A DNA stretch of 64,000 nucleotides from positions 1-64,000 of the forward strand of contig JAUCBJ010001575.1 of assembly GCA_032718475.1 (NCBI GenBank). The letters are read 5' to 3'. The stretch's first letter is position 1. The number at the start of each line of letters is the position of its first letter. The translations under genes were made by a program, and so were the position numbers. The DNA is from Nemertoderma westbladi (lineage: Eukaryota > Xenacoelomorpha > Nemertodermatida > Nemertodermatidae). Under the pieces are notes generated by a model, which searched no databases, was not told the DNA's origin, and saw nothing but the letters and a program-made list of their open reading frames with translations. This document shows, one piece after another, positions 11,274-21,300 of this stretch.

Positions 11274-11291
11274 TAAGGGGCAATACGATAC

Positions 11292-11399
11292 AGTACAATA
11301 CAATACAGTAAAATGCAAGCAATACCATACAATAAATACATTACTATTCTATACAATACAATTCGGTTTGAGACAATACACTAGAATAGGCTCAAATCA
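11292..11399. repeat. CAATAC-type simple sequence
   Basis: Degenerate repeats of CAATACAGTA and CAATACAATA. Similar sequence lies left of the LINE-A insertion (7780-7832), so it is one simple-sequence patch split by the LINE. Confidence 0.6.
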
Positions 11400-12040
11400 A
11401 GGTTGTAAGGTCTGTGTTATCTGTGAGGCCTCTAAAGCACCCCATCTACTGAGGGGGGGGGGGGGGGGGGGGGGGATTGGGGATCTGTGCAGCCACATGG
11501 AGGAGTTCCCATGCCACAGCATAACGGATAGTCTCTGGAAGAGGAATCTAATTGAGTCACCAGCAGGTGCACCACATCTCAGGGCCTGGAGTCTGACAAT
11601 CTCCCGAATGGTAGAGGAAGAGTGGGGATCCCAACCGCCTAGGGCCTCAGCGACCAAGGGTGTAGAACCGATGCTGGAGCTCATGCACTCGTCATGCACT
11701 AGCTTGCGACTTCTGGCTATGGATTGGGCATAGGCAGCACCCTCTGTTGAAGGGTTAAGGCCTGCAGGGGGGAGATGACCGTGACATCCAAGGCCATTGG
11801 CTGACTGCGATGCCAGTTGGGGAGAAAAATATCAGCTGGACGACTGCAAGACCCAGGAATGAGGCCGGGGACTTCACTTCGAGGCGCAAGAGCAGCAGTT
11901 GTGCAGCTAAGAAAATTGCACCTTGAAGATAGTCATGATGAGCAATCCTGTCCCCGTCTCCACCGCAGCCAACCTGGTGATCCCAATACGGGTCTGCTGG
12001 GGAAAAGCATACGGGACAAGCTTCCACTCTTCTATGCCCC
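11400..12040 (-). pseudogene. LINE-B C-terminal zinc-finger domain
   Basis: Minus-strand frames read CPVC, DHQVGCGGDGDRIAHHDYL and, after a frame change near 11750, LVAEALGGWDP and IRFLFQRLSVMLWHGN. This is the C-terminal Cys/His domain and tail typical of a LINE family common in cnidarians and other invertebrates. At least one frameshift and a long C-run break it. It is the normal continuation of the RT segment encoded on the other strand from 12041 onward. Confidence 0.65.
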
Positions 12041-12229
12041 CTGCAGGTCGGTGTTGCCACTTCGAATGGCTGTGAAGCAGTTGTACGTGCCATCTCCTCC
12101 ACTTTAGAGGATCCCACTATCCCTGCTGACAGCAAGTGGGTACTTTTGGTAGACTTTAGTAATGCCTTCAACAACATTGACCGTTCCAACATGTTTGTGG
12201 AAGTTAGGGAACATATGCCATCAATCTCT
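12041..12229 (+). pseudogene. LINE-B RT palm, first part (inverted segment)
   Basis: The plus frame reads CEAVVRAISSTLEDP and then VLLVDFSNAFNNIDRSNMF, the RT motif A with its catalytic Asp, and ends at HMPSIS. The next residues, AWIEACCGTQDV, begin at 15151 beyond the LINE-A insertion, so the insertion split the coding frame cleanly between two codons. Confidence 0.75.
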
Positions 12230-15150
12230 ACTACTACTACTACTACTACTAGGATCGGCATGCTGCGTTGCAGCTGCATTTTTAAGAATGCTGTGCCGGC
12301 TTGTCAACAAAATTGCACCGCCACAACTCCCTATCACCCATGACATTTGCTAGATCATCCGCATCTTTAAGGCCAGTGTCCTTTAAGATGCGTCTCAAGA
12401 AAGTCATGGGCTGTCCACCATGCTTATTCACTCCATGAGGCTGCCAAAGTACAAGATTATGCACTGGCTGGTCCTCACGGCGAAAGCAATGTCCTGCAAA
12501 GCGGAGGCGATTTTGTTCTAGTGTCAAGCTTGGGGGAACCAATGAGACACCTCCAATGTTATATAGTGTCTGGTTGGAGATGTGTGCATTGTACTTGACA
12601 CAATGAACCCGGCGTAGCATTCTTGTGAATGTGCCATCCAGAGATTTGGTGTCCTCAGCAGTTAGAGCCCAGCATGGACTCCCATAGAGGAGTACTGGAA
12701 CTACTGCTGCTCTAAATAATCGGACCTTAAGTTTCCGATTAATTCTCGGTGACTTCCAAATCCTGGAAAGCCTATTCAAGGCTGCCCATGCCTTTCCCTT
12801 ACGTATTCGAAGGTCCTCACCTGACTTCCGGATCCATGATCCCAGGTAACAGAAGTCGTCCACATGCTCAAGCATACCATCCTTTGAGCTTATGCTCATC
12901 CGATCAGAGACTTGCTGAGGACTTTCAAAGTTAACTGTCAGAATTTTGGTCTTTCTGGAGTTAATAAAAAGACCAACACTAGAAGCAGCATGTTCTAATG
13001 AGCTGAGGAGCCGTTGGGCTCCCTCTAATGATTCTGAGAGTACTCCTAAGTCATCAGCAAAGTCTAGATCAGTTAGGTACTTGGCAGGATTTCCTCGACT
13101 TCTGGAGCCAGTAGGTGGAGTTATCATCACCCCATCATCATTATGATGATCTAAGGACATGCGTAGAACATAGTCAACCACAATAATGAACAAGAATGGT
13201 GCAAGTGTGTCTCCTTGGAGGACGCCCCATAACACTTCAAATGGTTCTGTGTCACCGTCAACAGTAGACACAAATGTTGTCGAACCATCGTATACTGATC
13301 TGATTGCTGCAATAATTTCATCAGGAATCCCATATAATGAAAGTATGCTGAACATACGTGATCGAGAGACTGAATCAAAGGCCTTGAAGAAGTCAACAAA
13401 GATAACAGCCAGATGCCTGTCTTTCTTTTTTGATAATTCTTCAATTATCCTTCTAAGTGCCAAAATGGGCTCCATGGTCCCACGACCTTTACGGAACCCA
13501 TTCTGATTTCCACGGAGCAGTCTCTCAATGGGATCCCTGATGCGATTTAATAGAATCCTATTGTATAGCTTTGCAGCAATCGAGATCAATGAGATTCCCC
13601 GAAAAGAACCATAGAGTGTTAGGTTGCCCTTCTTGGGAACTGGCACCAACTTATTTGTTTTCATTTCTTGTGGGACTCTTGTTGTACGGTACATGTCTAC
13701 TATGATGGGATAGATGAGCTTTAAACACTCAGGTATTTTAAAGACCTCAGGGGGAACACCATCTACTCCACTGGCACGATTGGTCTTAATGCTCTTTGCA
13801 GCAGCCTTCACTTCTGCAAAGGAGATATCGCCAATGGGAATATCTGGGAGTACAGACTCAGACACCTTTACTTCTATAAAGTTATCAGGCAATACCCTGT
13901 CATTATTGAGGAGCTTTTCAAAGTGGGCTTTCCAACCATTGAGGCGATCGGCTGGTGATTCAGCCTTAACCTTGGTGGTTGGTTGGCTTTTCCGCCCAGT
14001 AAGCAGATTGATCGATTTCCATGCCTGGGATGATTGCCTGCTGTCGTCAGCATCATTGATGGCATCAACCTGTTGGTTTATTAGCTCCTGTAGATTAACA
14101 GAGTACTGCCTGTTGAGGGACCTAGATGCAGCCTTAACTGCATTCTTGGCCGCTGTAGTCTGTTTGAGTCGGGACTCTTTCTGCGCCTTATGAAGGTCAT
14201 TTCGGCACTTTTGAATTTTGTTGTCAGTCCAGGGGGCCCTTTTCCTGTTTCGAGGGTATACAGGAACTGTTTCTGCAGCTGCTAACTTAACTGCTTCTGT
14301 AAAGGCAGTATAGCCCTCACAGTGATCTGCCGCCTCAGAGGCAAGAGCCTCATACCTGTTGCTCAGCTGTAGTGTGAAGCTGGATCTCACACTTGGCTGT
14401 TGCAACAGAGAGGACCAGTCATGCCGCGGCAAGGCAGATTTCGTTGTTCTGCTAGCACGCAGACTAAGTCTTACCTTGGCCACAATAAGGCGGTGATCAC
14501 TGGAGAAGGGTCGAAGTGTAAATGCATTACAGTCTTGTATAGAGCTCCTGTATTTCCTACGAAACAGAATATGGTCTATCTGGGACTTGTGACCACTGGG
14601 TCCACTATGAGTCCATAGCTTTCCAGTTCGCTTCTTGAACTGGGTTCCAGCCGAAAACAATCCATTTCCAGAGATAAAATCCTGAAGATGGACAGAATTT
14701 CGGTTAACACTATTGCTATAGACCCAGGGCGATGTAGGTGATTGATGCAGACTTGCATTAAAGTCTCCCAGGAATGTTAAGAATGCATGCTGATCCACTC
14801 CATCAGTAGCTGCTTGTAGATTGTGGTAGAAATTTTCCACCTCCTCTACAGGGGCAACACTAGTTGGAGAGTAGCACACAATCAGAACCACCTTAGGAAA
14901 CTTCTTAGCCAGTCTTCCAGAACATGAGAAGTGGCAACGGATGATGCGGTTAGAGATTTGGTCTATTTTGTCCAATGCTGCATGTGCAGTTGGATTCATC
15001 AATAGACCAATTCCACCATTGCCACTATCATCTGCTGACGCGAGGGCGAGTCGCCAACCGCCCCCCATGTCCTTAATCAGAACCTCATCAGTCTGTCCAG
15101 TCTGCATTCGGTGCTCTTGAACACCCACTGCGCTAAGAGAGAGCTTATCT
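12230..15150 (-). mobile_element. LINE-A copy 3, nearly complete
   Basis: 2.92 kb in minus orientation. The 3' tail is the TAG repeat complementary to 12230-12250, followed inward by the hairpin GCTGC-GTT-GCAGC at 12262-12274. The 5' end at 15150 abuts LINE-B coding DNA. At most 3-4 bp (TCT or ATCT) could be a target duplication. The TAG tail and the absence of poly(A) fit RTE-like LINEs. Confidence 0.85.
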
Positions 15151-15206
15151 GCCTGGATCGAAGCCTGCTGCGGTACCCAGGATGTTCTGTGGTTGGGCGA
15201 CCGCAA
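12282..15206 (-). CDS. LINE-A endonuclease/reverse transcriptase (5'-truncated, open)
   Basis: A 974-codon open frame. The AP-endonuclease domain lacks its start but keeps GVQEHRM (E31), LGDFN (147-150), DHILF (211) and SSDH (236-239). The RT domain shows palm D605 in VDFFKAFD, GVLQGDTLAPF and catalytic FADD at 716-719, then thumb and a C-terminal region. No RNase H. The first 18 or so residues (from the ATG at 15206 to about 15151) are antisense LINE-B, not LINE-A, so the true N-terminus and first endonuclease motif are missing. The protein would nick target DNA and prime cDNA on the LINE RNA. It is the most intact coding LINE here, but probably endonuclease-defective. Confidence 0.85.
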   Translation of the reverse strand: MRSPNHRTSWVPQQASIQADKLSLSAVGVQEHRMQTGQTDEVLIKDMGGGWRLALASADDSGNGGIGLLMNPTAHAALDKIDQISNRIIRCHFSCSGRLAKKFPKVVLIVCYSPTSVAPVEEVENFYHNLQAATDGVDQHAFLTFLGDFNASLHQSPTSPWVYSNSVNRNSVHLQDFISGNGLFSAGTQFKKRTGKLWTHSGPSGHKSQIDHILFRRKYRSSIQDCNAFTLRPFSSDHRLIVAKVRLSLRASRTTKSALPRHDWSSLLQQPSVRSSFTLQLSNRYEALASEAADHCEGYTAFTEAVKLAAAETVPVYPRNRKRAPWTDNKIQKCRNDLHKAQKESRLKQTTAAKNAVKAASRSLNRQYSVNLQELINQQVDAINDADDSRQSSQAWKSINLLTGRKSQPTTKVKAESPADRLNGWKAHFEKLLNNDRVLPDNFIEVKVSESVLPDIPIGDISFAEVKAAAKSIKTNRASGVDGVPPEVFKIPECLKLIYPIIVDMYRTTRVPQEMKTNKLVPVPKKGNLTLYGSFRGISLISIAAKLYNRILLNRIRDPIERLLRGNQNGFRKGRGTMEPILALRRIIEELSKKKDRHLAVIFVDFFKAFDSVSRSRMFSILSLYGIPDEIIAAIRSVYDGSTTFVSTVDGDTEPFEVLWGVLQGDTLAPFLFIIVVDYVLRMSLDHHNDDGVMITPPTGSRSRGNPAKYLTDLDFADDLGVLSESLEGAQRLLSSLEHAASSVGLFINSRKTKILTVNFESPQQVSDRMSISSKDGMLEHVDDFCYLGSWIRKSGEDLRIRKGKAWAALNRLSRIWKSPRINRKLKVRLFRAAVVPVLLYGSPCWALTAEDTKSLDGTFTRMLRRVHCVKYNAHISNQTLYNIGGVSLVPPSLTLEQNRLRFAGHCFRREDQPVHNLVLWQPHGVNKHGGQPMTFLRRILKDTGLKDADDLANVMGDRELWRCNFVDKPAQHS

Positions 15207-15720
15207 GATTCTCAGCTGCAGTGGCGTCCAACAGGGAGACCCGTTGGGCCCACTGGCTTTCTCTCTGGCCGGTCACCCTGTGGCAGAGCGGATTTGTGAT
15301 GAAATCCCAGGTCTCCTTATCCATGTATGGTACCTGGATGATGTTTCACTCTGCGGTTCCCCAACAGGCCTCCTCAAGGCCCTCATCTCAAGATACTTGA
15401 ACAATCAGGCTACCCCAGAGGGCTCCACCTAAACCATTCAAAGTCCCAGTTATTCATCATGCCAACTCTCACACTCCATCAATCTAGCCTTGTTTGAAGA
15501 CCAAATCTCCAATTCCCCTCACCCCAGGTCTAAGGCGCTTTCCAAGTCCTCCTCCATGCTACATGCTGGAGACTGGCTACATACAATCCCTTCAGAAAGC
15601 CTAGGGCTCCATTTCCTCGACACTGAGAATCGCCACTCAATTTGCTATTGGTTTGGCATCTGTAGTAGCTCCTCCACCTACCCTTGCCAGATTAAGAAAG
15701 AAACTTGGAGAACACCCTCC
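15151..15720 (+). pseudogene. LINE-B RT palm and thumb, second part (inverted segment)
   Basis: It resumes with AWIEACCG, then GVQQGDPLGPLAFSL (RT motif B) and WYLDDVSLCG, where the catalytic box is LDD. It continues with broken frames through the HAGDWLHTIPSESLGLHF stretch to about 15720. Frameshifts occur near 15400-15500. It ends where the minus-strand N-terminal RT piece begins. Confidence 0.7.
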
Positions 15721-16135
15721 TTAACGTTTCACTGACGGCAGTTGTGCGTATGCCACCCCCCTTCTTCACGCAAGGGTACAGAGATGCTCCATAGAGGTAG
15801 GGGAGGATAGTGGGAGGGACTAGGCCAGAAGCCATATTTTTGGATGCATTGGTCAGTGCCGTTACAGCATGGTTGGCCTTGGATGGGGATGGGGCAGATC
15901 CTCCTTCAGGTGGGTAGAACGTAGCTGGGATGGTCCTGGGGAAGAGCCAGGGGGGAACGACTTGATGGCTTTGGAAATAGCTGCAGCTGGTATGAGGGCT
16001 GGCAGAGGTAGAGGGACACATGGTAGGGATGGCACTTGGGCTGGCGATGCTTAGAGAGCATCTCGAGGAAGGTGTCTTCCATGAGCTCAGCCAGGCCCTG
16101 GGAAGTTAATGTTTGGGCTGCCATTAGAAAAAGCC
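15692..16135 (-). pseudogene. LINE-B RT N-terminal part
   Basis: The minus frame encodes GLVPPTILPYLYGASLYP, then KKGGGIRTTAVSETLRR, the conserved RT fingers motif that precedes motif A. Upstream, in a shifted frame, it reads from LTSQGLAELMEDTF onward. The 5' end meets a copy of the short dispersed repeat at 16141. The protein stops at the junction with the inverted segment, near 15705. Confidence 0.65.
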
Positions 16136-16140
16136 ATCCC

Positions 16141-16250
16141 TGTAACGTAACCTGCTCCTTTCTCTCAATTGGTAACAACATCGTTTATTGTTTTGGTTAG
16201 AAAAAGCCGTCTCAGAAACCTGATCCTTGCCCTCATTGGTTACTAATATG
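16141..16250 (+). repeat. Short dispersed repeat copy
   Basis: One full and one decayed unit containing CTCAATTGGTAACAAC and GTTTATTGTTTTGGTTAG, the same family as 6440-6612. A G-run follows at about 16344-16358. Confidence 0.65.
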
Positions 16251-17440
16251 GTTTACGAACATGAATCAGTTTCTGTGATTGGGGGTTAACAGGAATGGGG
16301 TTAACAGGACTAGGGGATGACCGGAATCACTATCTGAGACGGGGTGGGGGGGGGGGGGGTAACAGGTATGTATTGTATATGGCATCCCCCATAAAAACAC
16401 TTCTGGGTTGCCTTTGAATGTTCTTGTTGGTCATGTAGAAGGAGCCTTCTCGTTTCTAGGGGGATATTGAATTTGGAGATGTGCTGAAATCATAAAAATA
16501 AGAAAGTGTAAGGCATGGTCTGCCCTATCAATGGTGTATGGAAAATATCCCGGAATCGGATAGAATTTCCGGGTAGAAGTAGAGTCTATGCTGCTAGATG
16601 AAAGCCACTTAGGGCCTCTTAATACATACACCATATAATACATGTAATCCATCTGATGAGACCATGCTGATTATCTTCTAACATGTTGCTGGATGAAAAA
16701 TTAGGGAAGTCACAATCACAATTTAAGACTTTTATGTCTTTCACAGATCAATCTGAGTACAGAGACAATCTGAATTACTGAACTGGCTGAATATTAAATA
16801 GATCAGAACTAATGAACAATGTGGAAATAATTCGAACAATCATCTCAATTCCACATTACGATGTCAATGTGTTGTAGCCACTACTAATAACGGTTCCACT
16901 CTAGTGATGGCTCATTGCATGAATATCCAAAAATAAAATACATTCTCAAACATAAATAATAATAAATGTGCTTACCATTTCCAAGTATTGGATGAAAACT
17001 TATTACCGACATCCATAACAAAAACGTTAACATCGTTATACTGATGAATTTTTTTATGTTATACATTATCATTTCTGAGTATAGAATAAAATTACATAAT
17101 TTTAAGTTAAGTATGTTGCCATGGCAAGGCTGGACACAAAGTGAAAATTTCAAGTGGAGTAACTTATGCCACTTGTGGTTTTGCTTCCATATATTTTACG
17201 GTGGGCTGAGTGGCTTAAGTTGTACCAGTTTAAGAAGTATACCATGTGAAAGAGAGTTAAAAAATGCCACATTTTGACCTATATGATGTTAGACAACCAC
17301 GACTTTAGAGGGATGGTGATATTAATATGAAAACAATAAAATAGACAATAATTATTATCATAAGACCCCATTTCCTATTTTATTGTTTTCACATTTTGAT
17401 TTTGTCATATACATACTAACTAGGAGATATTACTAGACTT
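16251..17440. other. Intergenic, nothing recognised
   Basis: AT-rich DNA. Short open frames at 16431-16652, 16884-17153 and 17044-17277 have no recognisable motifs and unremarkable composition. No repeats beyond short homopolymers. Confidence 0.5.
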
Positions 17441-17442
17441 AA

Positions 17443-17572
17443 GGCCCGTTCACATCCAACGGAACGGTACACCGCGCGGTGTACCGCAGGGCCAGCGGCC
17501 CTGCGGTTACTGCTGCCCTTACCGCTGACTGTAAACGACCCAACAGGTAGTTGTGCGCTAAACCGCTCGGTT
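17443..17572. repeat. GC-rich cluster of palindromes, possible MITE
   Basis: In otherwise AT-rich DNA, 17466-17485 is a perfect 20-bp palindrome (GGTACACCGCGCGGTGTACC). It is followed directly by GCAGGGCC-AGC-GGCCCTGC at 17486-17504. It begins near AAGGCCCGTTCACA, a sequence style common at DNA-transposon termini. No matching inverted end was found. Confidence 0.6.
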
Positions 17573-18357
17573 TAAGGCTTTGGAATCAAGGTGGCATAAG
17601 TTACCACACTTTTAAAGAAATGGGTGGACAACTTATGCCAGTGACAATTTTTTCGTGTTATTAAAGAAATAGGTCAATTTTTGAGAAAATTCGAACGATT
17701 TGGCTTCTTCTGATTAAAATGAGTATAGTGCAGTAATCATGCTAATCATCTTTAATACAGTGATCATGATCCCCCTTCGAGAAAAGGGGCAACTCAAAAT
17801 ACTTACATTTGTCCTCGGAAAAACTAAATTTTTTAAAATATCAAATACAACATATTAACTAGAAAATAGCAGCAATATTATGCTTTTAACGTATAATCTG
17901 ATTGTTGTGCTTTCGATTAAGACCATTTCCATGTAACCAAGTGCATTACTTATCAATTTGGAAATGAAAATAGTAAACTTTTCAAAAATGGCTAAGTTAC
18001 CCCACTGGCCTAAGATACCCCACACCACGGTAAGTATTGCGTTGTTGCCCAGCTACTGGGCAACATTGAATACCCATATCTCAGCTATTTTGCAATTAAA
18101 TTCAGAGTTTGGAATCGCTGCAACACCATCTTTCCATCGGAACGGACGAATCGCTGCAGGTTGTAGAGTAGAATAACTGCAGTAAGAATGGCGCAAATAA
18201 ATCTGACAAACCCACTAAGGTAAGTCAGTAGGTAAGTATAAAAACTATCTGTTTCAAATTCATACACAGCAACTGAGCAGCTGTTTTGACCCTCACAAAC
18301 TCTACTGGAAGGCCAGCATATTGATATTAGATCAAAGGAACTATCGCTATAGTATAT
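17573..18357. other. Left flank of the minisatellite, no gene
   Basis: AT-rich sequence. The minus-strand open frame 18085-18426 runs from unique DNA into the first array units and has no recognised domain. I treat it as chance. Confidence 0.45.
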
Positions 18358-21300
18358 AAACCATGGAAGTAACATAGCTGTATCACGAGAACCATGGAAG
18401 TAACATAGCTGTATCACGAGAACCATGGATATAAAATGGCTGTATCACGAGAACCATGGATATAAAATGGCTGTATCACGAGAACCATAGATATAACATG
18501 GCTGCATCACGAGAACCATGGATGTAACATGGCTGTATCACGAGAACCATGGATCTAACATGGCTGTATCACGAGAACCATGGATGTAACTTGGCTGTAT
18601 CACGAGAACCATGGATGTAACATGGCTGCATCACGAGAACCATGGATGTAACATGGCTGTATCACAAGAACCATGGATGTAAAATGGCTGTATCACGAGA
18701 ACCATAGATATAACATGGCTGTGTCACGAGAACCATGGATTTAACATGGCTGTTTCACGAGAACCATGGATGTAACATGGCTGTATCACGAGAACCATAG
18801 ATATAACATGGCTGTGTCACGAGAACCATGGATGTAACATGGCTGTATCACGAGAACCATGGATGTAAGATGGCTGTATCACGGGAACCATAGATATAAC
18901 ATGGCTGTGTCACGAGAACCATGGATTTAACATGGCTGTTTTACGAGAACCATGGATGTAACATGGCTGTGTCACGAGAACCATGGATCTAACATGGCTG
19001 TATCACAAGAACCATGGATGTAACATGGCTGTATCACGAGAACCATGGATGTAACATGGCTGTTTCACGAGAACCATGGATGTAACATGGCTGTATCACA
19101 AGAACCATGGATGTAACATGGTTGTATCAAGAGAACCATGGATGTAACATGGCTGTATCACGAGAACCATGGATGTAACATGGCTGTATCACGAGAACCA
19201 TGGATGTAATATGGCTGTATCACGAGAACCATGGATCTAACATGGCTGTATCACGAGAACCATGGATCTAACATGGCTGTATCACGAGAACCATAGATGT
19301 AACATGGCTGTATCACGAGAACCATGGATGTAACATGGCTGTATCACGAGAACCATGGATGTAAAAGGCTGTATCACGAGAACCATAGATATAACATGGC
19401 TGTGTCACGAGAACCATGGATTTAACATGGCTGTTTCACGAGAACCATGGATGTAACATGGCTGTATCACGAGAACCTTAGATGTAACATGGCTGTATCA
19501 CGAGAACCATAGATGTAACATGGCTGTGTCACGAGAACCATGGATCTAACATGGCTGTGTCACGAGAACCATGGATCTAACATGGCTGTATCACGAGAAC
19601 CATGGATCTAATATGGTTGTATCAAGAGAACCATGGATGTATCATGGCTGTATCACGAGAACCATGGATGTAACATGGCTGTATCACGAGAACCATGGAT
19701 GTAAAATGGCTGTATCACGAGAACCATGGATGTAACATGGCTGTATCACGAGAACCACGGATGTAACATGGCTGTATCACGAGAACCATAGATGTAACAT
19801 GGCTGTATCACGAGAACCATGGATGTAACATGGCTGTATCACGAGAACCATAGGTCTAACATGGCTGTATCACGAGAACCATAGATACAACATGGCTGTA
19901 TCACGAGAACCATGGATGTAAAATGGCTGTATCACGAGAACCATAGATATAACATGGCTGTGTCACGAGAACCATGGATTTAACATGGCTGTTTCACGAG
20001 AACCATGGATGTAACATGGCTGTGTCACGAGAACCATGGATCTAACATGGCTGTATCACAAGAACCATGGATGTAACATGGCTGTATCACGAGAAACATG
20101 GATGTAACATGGCTGTATCACGAGAACCATGGATCTAACATGGCTGTATCACGAGAACCATGGATGTAACATGGCTGAATCACGAGAACCATAGATGTAA
20201 CATGGCTGTATCACGAGATCCATGGATGTAACATGGCTGTATCACGAGAAACATGGATGTAAAATGGCTGTATCACGAGAACCATTGATGTAACATGGCT
20301 GTATCACGAGAACCATGGATGTAACATGGCTGTATCACGAGAACCATGGATCTAACATGGCTGTATCACGAGAACCATGGATGTAACTTGGCTGTATCAC
20401 GAGAACCATGGATGTAACATGGCTGCATCACGAGAACCATGGATGTAACATGGCTGTATCACAAGAACCATGGATGTAAAATGGCTGTATCACGAGAACC
20501 ATAGATATAACATGGCTGTGTCACGAGAACCATGGATTTAACATGGCTGTTTCACGAGAACCATGGATGTAACATGGCTGTATCACGAGAACCATAGATA
20601 TAACATGGCTGTGTCACGAGAACCATGGATGTAACATGGCTGTATCACGAGAACCATGGATGTAAGATGGCTGTATCACGGGAACCATAGATATAACATG
20701 GCTGTGTCACGAGAACCATGGATTTAACATGGCTGTTTTACGAGAACCATGGATGTAACATGGCTGTGTCACGAGAACCATGGATCTAACATGGCTGTAT
20801 CACGAGAACCATGGATGTAACATGGCTGTATCACGAGAACCATGGATGTAATATGGCTGTATCACGAGAACCATGGATCTAACATGGCTGTATCACGAGA
20901 ACCATGGATCTAACATGGCTGTATCACGAGAACCATAGATGTAACATGGCTGTATCACGAGAACCATGGATGTAACATGGCTGTATCACGAGAACCATGG
21001 ATGTAAAAGGCTGTATCACGAGAACCATAGATATAACATGGCTGTGTCACGAGAACCATGGATTTAACATGGCTGTTTCACGAGAACCATGGATGTAACA
21101 TGGCTGTATCACGAGAACCTTAGATGTAACATGGCTGTATCACGAGAACCATAGATGTAACATGGCTGTGTCACGAGAACCATGGATCTAACATGGCTGT
21201 GTCACGAGAACCATGGATCTAACATGGCTGTATCACGAGAACCATGGATCTAATATGGTTGTATCAAGAGAACCATGGATGTATCATGGCTGTATCACGA

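Larger units (their letters stand above)
7833..11291 (-). mobile_element. LINE-A copy 1 with 12-bp target-site duplication, interrupted by copy 2
   Basis: GCAATACGATAC occurs at 7833-7844 and again at 11280-11291. Between them lies a minus-strand LINE-A, 5'-truncated at about 11273, whose 3' end (a TAG-repeat tail) sits at 7845. The two halves, 7845-8720 and 10697-11273, are contiguous in the near-complete copy at 12230-15150, so copy 2 inserted into copy 1. The junction shows CAAC microhomology and no clear duplication. Copy 1 lost about 60 bp near 8300. Confidence 0.85.
11400..16135 (-). mobile_element. LINE-B relic with inverted central segment
   Basis: Three pieces of one LINE protein lie side by side with mixed orientation. 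The RT N-terminal part is minus (16135 to about 15705). The RT palm through thumb is plus (12041-12229 and 15151-15720). The C-terminal zinc-finger part is minus (12040 to 11400). The protein order is correct if the central segment is flipped. LINE-A copy 3 interrupts the central segment. A C-run on the coding strand (11452-11474) lies near the 3' end. Confidence 0.75.

Noticed and set aside
11755-12279. 174-codon minus ORF as one protein
   Set aside because: Its first part is antisense to the LINE-A tail and the inverted LINE-B RT segment; only the part below about 12040 is genuine LINE-B C-terminus.
16884-17277. Overlapping small ORFs on both strands
   Set aside because: AT-rich chance frames with no recognised domain.
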